Shown here: piece by piece, positions 6,533 through 9,316 of the stretch
Layout: every line of letters begins with the position of its first letter
How positions within the stretch are numbered: position 1 is the stretch's first letter
From: Gp6-AA40 sp050742535
GTDB taxonomy: Bacteria; Acidobacteriota; Vicinamibacteria; Vicinamibacterales; UBA2999
Assembly (NCBI GenBank): GCA_050742535.1
Contig: JBOGIQ010000245.1
Span: 1-9,316 of the forward strand
Direction: 5' to 3'
Length of the DNA stretch: 9,316 bases
The notes under the pieces: generated by a model
Told to the model about the DNA's origin: nothing
The model's input: the letters and a program-made list of their open reading frames with translations, nothing else
Database searches by the model: none
Translations under genes and position numbers: made by a program

Positions 6533-6664
6533 AATGAGAAAGAAAATCGCCACTCAACCTTCACAGGCGCGATAGCTGAGGGAGTGAATGGCCGGTTGAC
6601 GCAGCGGATGCTGTTCTACGGCGACGCCGTCGCGAAACAGCCGTTCAGCAGTCAGGCATCCTAA
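6533..6664 (+). other. In-frame protein-like tract directly after the stop at 6530-6532
   Basis: The frame of the gene at 6107 stays open for 43 more codons after its TAA and ends at TAA 6662-6664. It contains the protein-like stretch AIAEGVNGRLTQRMLFYGDA followed by VAKQPFSSQAS. It has no start of its own. It may be the C-terminal remnant of another gene, or an extension lost by a nonsense mutation. Separately, the ATG at 6534 with GGAGG upstream opens a 13-codon ORF in another frame. The remaining 6665-6800 holds a loose GCGAAAGC/GCTTTTCGC hairpin (6665-6703) and no gene. Confidence 0.3.
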
Positions 6665-6820
6665 GCGAAAGCTGGGCACCGGAGGAGCTACGCCGCTTTT
6701 CGCAGGCAGCGCCGGATCGATCGGGGAATGTTGGCCCTAACCCTCACCGTGCATGCGTCGTCAGGCGGCACGTCTCCGGACCTCACCGTCTATTTCGACC
6801 CGTAGCTTTTCTGTTACAGC

Positions 6821-6850
6821 GTTAGGGTTCGAATCCCGGTGGGGACGTTC
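6821..6850 (+). repeat. tRNA-Glu-tail-like repeat, copy D (T-loop retained, leader diverged)
   Basis: It reads GTTAGGG, TTCGAAT, CCCGG, TGGGGACG, TTC. The seven-base T-loop TTCGAAT is flanked by a T-stem with three G-C pairs, and TGGGGAC is the acceptor 3' strand. The last 21 bases equal those of copy B. The ATAAAAGCGACC leader of the other copies is absent. Upstream, GTAGC (6802-6806) and GTTAC (6813-6817) can pair as an anticodon-like stem with a six-base loop, and GTCTCCG at 6772 could pair with TGGGGAC at tRNA distance. There is no recognisable D-arm, so this is not called a tRNA gene. Confidence 0.7.
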
Positions 6851-6918
6851 AAAAAGCCTCGGCGCGACGATCCGGCCGCCAGGGACGCGGGGAAGACCAT
6901 ATCCTCCGCGCTGTTGTC

Positions 6919-6924
6919 TAATAG
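6919..6924 (+). promoter_or_regulatory. Possible -10 box for leaderless transcription of the gene at 6930
   Basis: TAATAG ends five bases before the ATG at 6930, the spacing expected if transcription starts at the initiator codon itself. The absence of any Shine-Dalgarno sequence before this ATG fits that idea. I see no good -35 box, so this is weak. Confidence 0.25.
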
Positions 6925-6929
6925 TTGCG

Positions 6930-8291
6930 ATGCAAGCCTGGACACCCGTTCTCGCGACGGCGGTTGTTCTCCTTCTCATGGCGAATCGCCCGGCGGCTCA
7001 AGATCGATCTGTCGCATCAGAGACGCAAGCAGCATCACGCAATACAGAGTCGATTTCGTTCTCCGACATCGGCGATGTACCAGCCGACCGGACGTTATTG
7101 AGTGAGACACTGCGCGAGACTTGGTACTTCATCCCGTCATGGTCTGACACGCGCTCTGGCTTACAGGTCGGTTCTTCGGTTGCCGCGGGTTCGAGAAAGT
7201 ACCGCGACCAATCACCGTTCGTCGTGTTCGACAAAAGCTCGAAGCGGTGGAGAACCGCCGCGATCAGCCGCCGTGCCTACGAAATCTACCCCGTTCGTTC
7301 GGACCCGGTCGACACATCGTTGATTTGGTTCGGCGTCGCCGACGCTCGCGGGTCCATCATCGACTGGGTAGGCGGCTTTGAGCCAACCGGGACGGTTGAT
7401 GACCCGCTGATATTCGCGGGCAGGCCTGGCGGACTGGGGCTTATCGATACGGCCAGGCAAACGGTCACGTACTTCGGTAAGTATCGCGACCTCGTCGGAG
7501 GGCGTCTCGTTGATCTCCACTTCGAGAAGGATGCGGTGTGGATATTCGCGCGTGATTACAGCACCGTCGAGTTCAACGGCCTCTCGCGCTTCGATCGGCG
7601 AACGCGGAGCATTGAGCCATTTCCTGTGAAATGGCACTCGTACGCCGACGAATGGGCGGGCGTCACGTTTGCTGCGTCAGACACAGCGGTGTCTTTGACC
7701 GTGCTCGAGAATCGGGAGTGGTTTAGTCGCTATGAGTTCGACAAGGTTCGCCGCGAGTGGCGTCAGCCAAGGTTTGGATGGGTCTCGGCGGCGGATGTGC
7801 CCATGTTTGAGCTGCCGGACAACACCTCGAAACGCATCGATTTGCTGCGACCTGGAATGCATTTCGGCCAGCAGGGGCACGGTCACTTCGGTCACCCGAT
7901 CGCGATTCTTGAAGAGCGCAACGGGTGGCAGCGAGTGATGACCTGTCAGGACACTGTTGGTTGGACTCAGAGCGGACTGCTGGTAAACACGCTCGAGTTC
8001 TTCCGTTTGACGCTCAATAGCCGTGAGGTTCTCCAAGACGCCGGTAACGATGGGCCAAGAATGTTCGTCTGGCAGGCGCGTTATTACATGACACCGGACG
8101 AAAGCCAGCGACAGAACCGGACGCTGCGCAACAGCGAGCTCGCAGCGGTCGTATCGCGCCCGATCCTCAATGTGGAGGAATTCCGACGCGCCCAGCATCT
8201 CTTAACCATGGACAACTCCTCCCAACTCGAATCTGGACGCTACTTCTGGGAGGATTTCGCAAAGCGTCGTCAATCGCTACTACGTCGTTGA
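6930..8291 (+). CDS. Secreted protein with SH3-like domain, function unknown (453 residues)
   Basis: The frame is open from 6753, but the part before 6930 runs through tail repeat D and is low-complexity basic sequence. The ATG at 6930 is directly followed by a signal peptide (MQAWTPVLATAVVLLLMANR, cleavage near AAQ). Residues about 60-280 contain repeated short beta segments with aromatic and W/F-G turns (LIWFGVADARGSIIDWVGGF, DAVWIFARDYSTVEF), suggesting a propeller-like fold. Residues about 285-352 look like a bacterial SH3-like domain (VPMFELPDNTSKRIDLLRPG, then ILEERNGWQRVMT and GWTQSGLLV). The C-terminal 100 residues are helical and charged. No catalytic motif is evident. The role is probably envelope binding or sensing, by inference. 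A double hairpin follows the stop codon. Confidence 0.83.
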   Translation: MQAWTPVLATAVVLLLMANRPAAQDRSVASETQAASRNTESISFSDIGDVPADRTLLSETLRETWYFIPSWSDTRSGLQVGSSVAAGSRKYRDQSPFVVFDKSSKRWRTAAISRRAYEIYPVRSDPVDTSLIWFGVADARGSIIDWVGGFEPTGTVDDPLIFAGRPGGLGLIDTARQTVTYFGKYRDLVGGRLVDLHFEKDAVWIFARDYSTVEFNGLSRFDRRTRSIEPFPVKWHSYADEWAGVTFAASDTAVSLTVLENREWFSRYEFDKVRREWRQPRFGWVSAADVPMFELPDNTSKRIDLLRPGMHFGQQGHGHFGHPIAILEERNGWQRVMTCQDTVGWTQSGLLVNTLEFFRLTLNSREVLQDAGNDGPRMFVWQARYYMTPDESQRQNRTLRNSELAAVVSRPILNVEEFRRAQHLLTMDNSSQLESGRYFWEDFAKRRQSLLRR

Positions 8292-8344
8292 GTCCTTCGG
8301 CGTGATACGTCGAAGACTTGGCCCCGGTATCGAGGAAGGGGCTA
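8290..8344 (+). terminator. Two hairpins after the SH3-domain gene
   Basis: The first stem pairs AGTC, C bulge, TTCG (8291-8299) with CGAAGACT (8311-8318). The second pairs TGGCCCC (8319-8325) with GGGGCTA (8338-8344) around a 12-base loop. They start at the stop codon and follow one another directly. No strong T-run follows, so termination is plausible rather than certain. Confidence 0.45.
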
Positions 8345-8385
8345 CGCCGCCCGCTTAACACTACTTTGTCAGATTGATCGCGACC

Positions 8386-9316
8386 TGTAGAGCAGATAGC
8401 GCTTGTACTTGTGCGACGGGTCCGGTACGCTGCGCGCGTGACGACGGGCCCCGCGCGGGCGCTGCTGCGACGACTGGGCCAGTTCCTCGATGGGTTCAGC
8501 GCGTGCTTCAGTCGACAGCCGCAGCGCGACGCGGCCAGTCAGTATCTCGACGGCCTGCTCAAGGACAGTGAGCGGAAGTCGATGCAGGCGATGCATGGTC
8601 GGTTGAGCGACCCCGGTCAGTATCAAGCGCTGCAGCACTTCATCACGCATTCGCCGTGGGAGGCGACGCGGGTCTGGACCCAGCTGCGCGCGGTCGTGCC
8701 GATCCGCGCGGGAATCCTCGCGATCGACGACACCGGCTTCCCCAAACAGGGCACGCAGTCGCCGGGTGTGCAGCGGCAGTACTGCGGCGCGCTCGGCAAG
8801 ATCGGCAATTGCCAGGTGGCGGTGTCGAGTGCGTTGATCGCCGACGGCCGCACGTGGCCATTGGCGTTCGACCTGTACATCCCCGCCTCGTGGACGGACG
8901 ATGCGGCGCGGTGCGCCGCCGCTGGCATCCCCCCGGCCGTGCGGTTTCGTGAGAAGTGGCGCATCGCGCTCGCGCAGGTTCGCACCGTGGTGCAGGCGGG
9001 CTTCACGCTCACCGGCGTCGTCGTCGATGCGGATTACGGTGCCAATGCGGACTTCCGCGCGGGGCTGGAGCGACTGGGCCTCGCGTACGGCGTGGCCATC
9101 CGCGGCGAGGCAACGTTCGCGATCGCGGACGTGCCCGGGACGCACTCCGCGACCGCCATGGCCGCGACGGCCCCCGATGACGCCTGGGAGACGGTGACGT
9201 GGGGCACGGGCACCGCGGGCCCGCTCACCGCCCAGTTCTGCGCCCTCCGCGTGCGCCCTACCAAAGGACGTGGCGACCGCTGGCTGCTGTGTGAACGGTC
9301 GGCGACTGACGAGCGG
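8386..9316 (+). mobile_element. IS701-family insertion sequence, left part (right end outside window)
   Basis: The element is recognised by its transposase. The left end is placed only tentatively near 8386, where TGTAGAGCAGATAGCGC begins, about 50 bases upstream of the transposase start, a usual distance for a terminal inverted repeat. The matching right repeat and the target duplication lie beyond the window, so the boundary cannot be confirmed. Base composition rises visibly in G+C from about 8410 onward relative to the genes on the left, which supports recent arrival. Confidence 0.6.
8438..9316 (+). CDS. IS701-family transposase (DDE, 3' end cut by window edge)
   Basis: 293 codons are visible from a GTG at 8438, with no stop before the edge; full-length members are usually around 400 residues. 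The N-terminus has the family pattern LGQFLDGFSACFSR, then YLDGLLKDSERKSMQAM (36-52). The catalytic core begins with GILAIDDTGFPKQGTQSPGV (92-111; D97/D98), followed by RQYCGALGKIGNCQVAVS (113-130), LYIPASWTDD (146-155) and VVVDADYGAN (194-203), which carries the second acidic residue. The final Glu lies off the window. The upstream frame is open to 8378 and offers a GTG at 8411, but the shorter start fits the family N-terminus better. TTGTAC (8403-8408) and TACGCT (8426-8431) with a 17-base spacer form a weak promoter candidate. It cuts and rejoins DNA ends during transposition of its element. Confidence 0.93.
   Translation, partial: MTTGPARALLRRLGQFLDGFSACFSRQPQRDAASQYLDGLLKDSERKSMQAMHGRLSDPGQYQALQHFITHSPWEATRVWTQLRAVVPIRAGILAIDDTGFPKQGTQSPGVQRQYCGALGKIGNCQVAVSSALIADGRTWPLAFDLYIPASWTDDAARCAAAGIPPAVRFREKWRIALAQVRTVVQAGFTLTGVVVDADYGANADFRAGLERLGLAYGVAIRGEATFAIADVPGTHSATAMAATAPDDAWETVTWGTGTAGPLTAQFCALRVRPTKGRGDRWLLCERSATDER

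Noticed and set aside
6008..6553. Minus-strand open frame of 181 codons opposite the secreted protein gene at 6107
   Set aside because: It lacks a signal or domain pattern, and its length follows from the codon bias of the plus-strand gene, which has an excellent ribosome site and a signal peptide.
6735..6827. CCCTAAC and GTTAGGG as the outer boxes of an integron attC site
   Set aside because: Each box differs from the attC consensus at its outermost base, the interior shows no paired L boxes, and GTTAGGG is explained by the T-stem of copy D. A 9-base direct repeat (CCTCACCGT at 6742 and 6781) inside the span is also not an attC feature. No integron integrase is present.
1311..6850. CRISPR array
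   Set aside because: Only four repeat copies, spaced about 1-3.5 kb apart with genes between them, and no cas genes.
8369..9145. Minus-strand open frame of 258 codons opposite the transposase
   Set aside because: It is Arg/Ala-rich antisense sequence. The plus strand carries unmistakable IS701 transposase motifs.

Overview
The window looks like accessory chromosomal DNA from a GC-rich soil-type bacterium, most likely Acidobacteriota (Vicinamibacteria-like). This is an inference. It rests on the 618-residue protein with an N-terminal DNA-binding-like domain, one membrane helix, a FlgO/TolB-like domain and TPRs, an architecture very common in that phylum, and on the many secreted proteins of unknown function. 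There is no rRNA, intact tRNA, CRISPR array or phage structural gene.

Layout, left to right. Positions 1-902 (minus) hold a secreted HExxH metallopeptidase-like protein cut by the window edge. Positions 903-1414 are mostly non-coding, with one doubtful 31-codon ORF, tail repeat A and a hairpin. Positions 1415-4748 (minus) carry three genes in one direction: the TPR/FlgO protein, a seven-helix membrane protein and a small secreted protein. The last two each have the same ~47 bp element upstream. Positions 4889-5730 (minus) are a broken lipoprotein alpha/beta hydrolase with one in-frame stop and one single-base frameshift. Position 6107 onward is plus strand: a small secreted protein (6107-6532), a 453-residue secreted protein with an SH3-like domain (6930-8291), and an IS701-family transposase running off the right edge from 8438.

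The most notable feature is a repeat family with four copies (1311-1346, 4834-4875, 5804-5851, 6821-6850), all in the same orientation and all between genes. The 3' half of every copy reads like the T-arm and acceptor 3' strand of a tRNA-Glu, ending GTGGGGACG. One copy continues into CCA and a T-run, and one keeps a full TTCGAAT T-loop. Three copies share a non-tRNA 5' leader (GCAGCG, Y, ATAAAAGCGACC). No intact tRNA-Glu is visible. The copies divide the middle of the window into blocks of about 3.5, 0.9 and 1.0 kb, each with its own gene content. This resembles serial cargo insertion at tRNA-tail attachment sites, or a mobile tRNA-derived small repeat, but no recombinase lies in the window to settle which.

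The only functional links suggested by the sequence are the shared upstream element before the membrane protein and the small secreted protein, and the position of the DNA-binding-like TPR protein at the head of that gene run.
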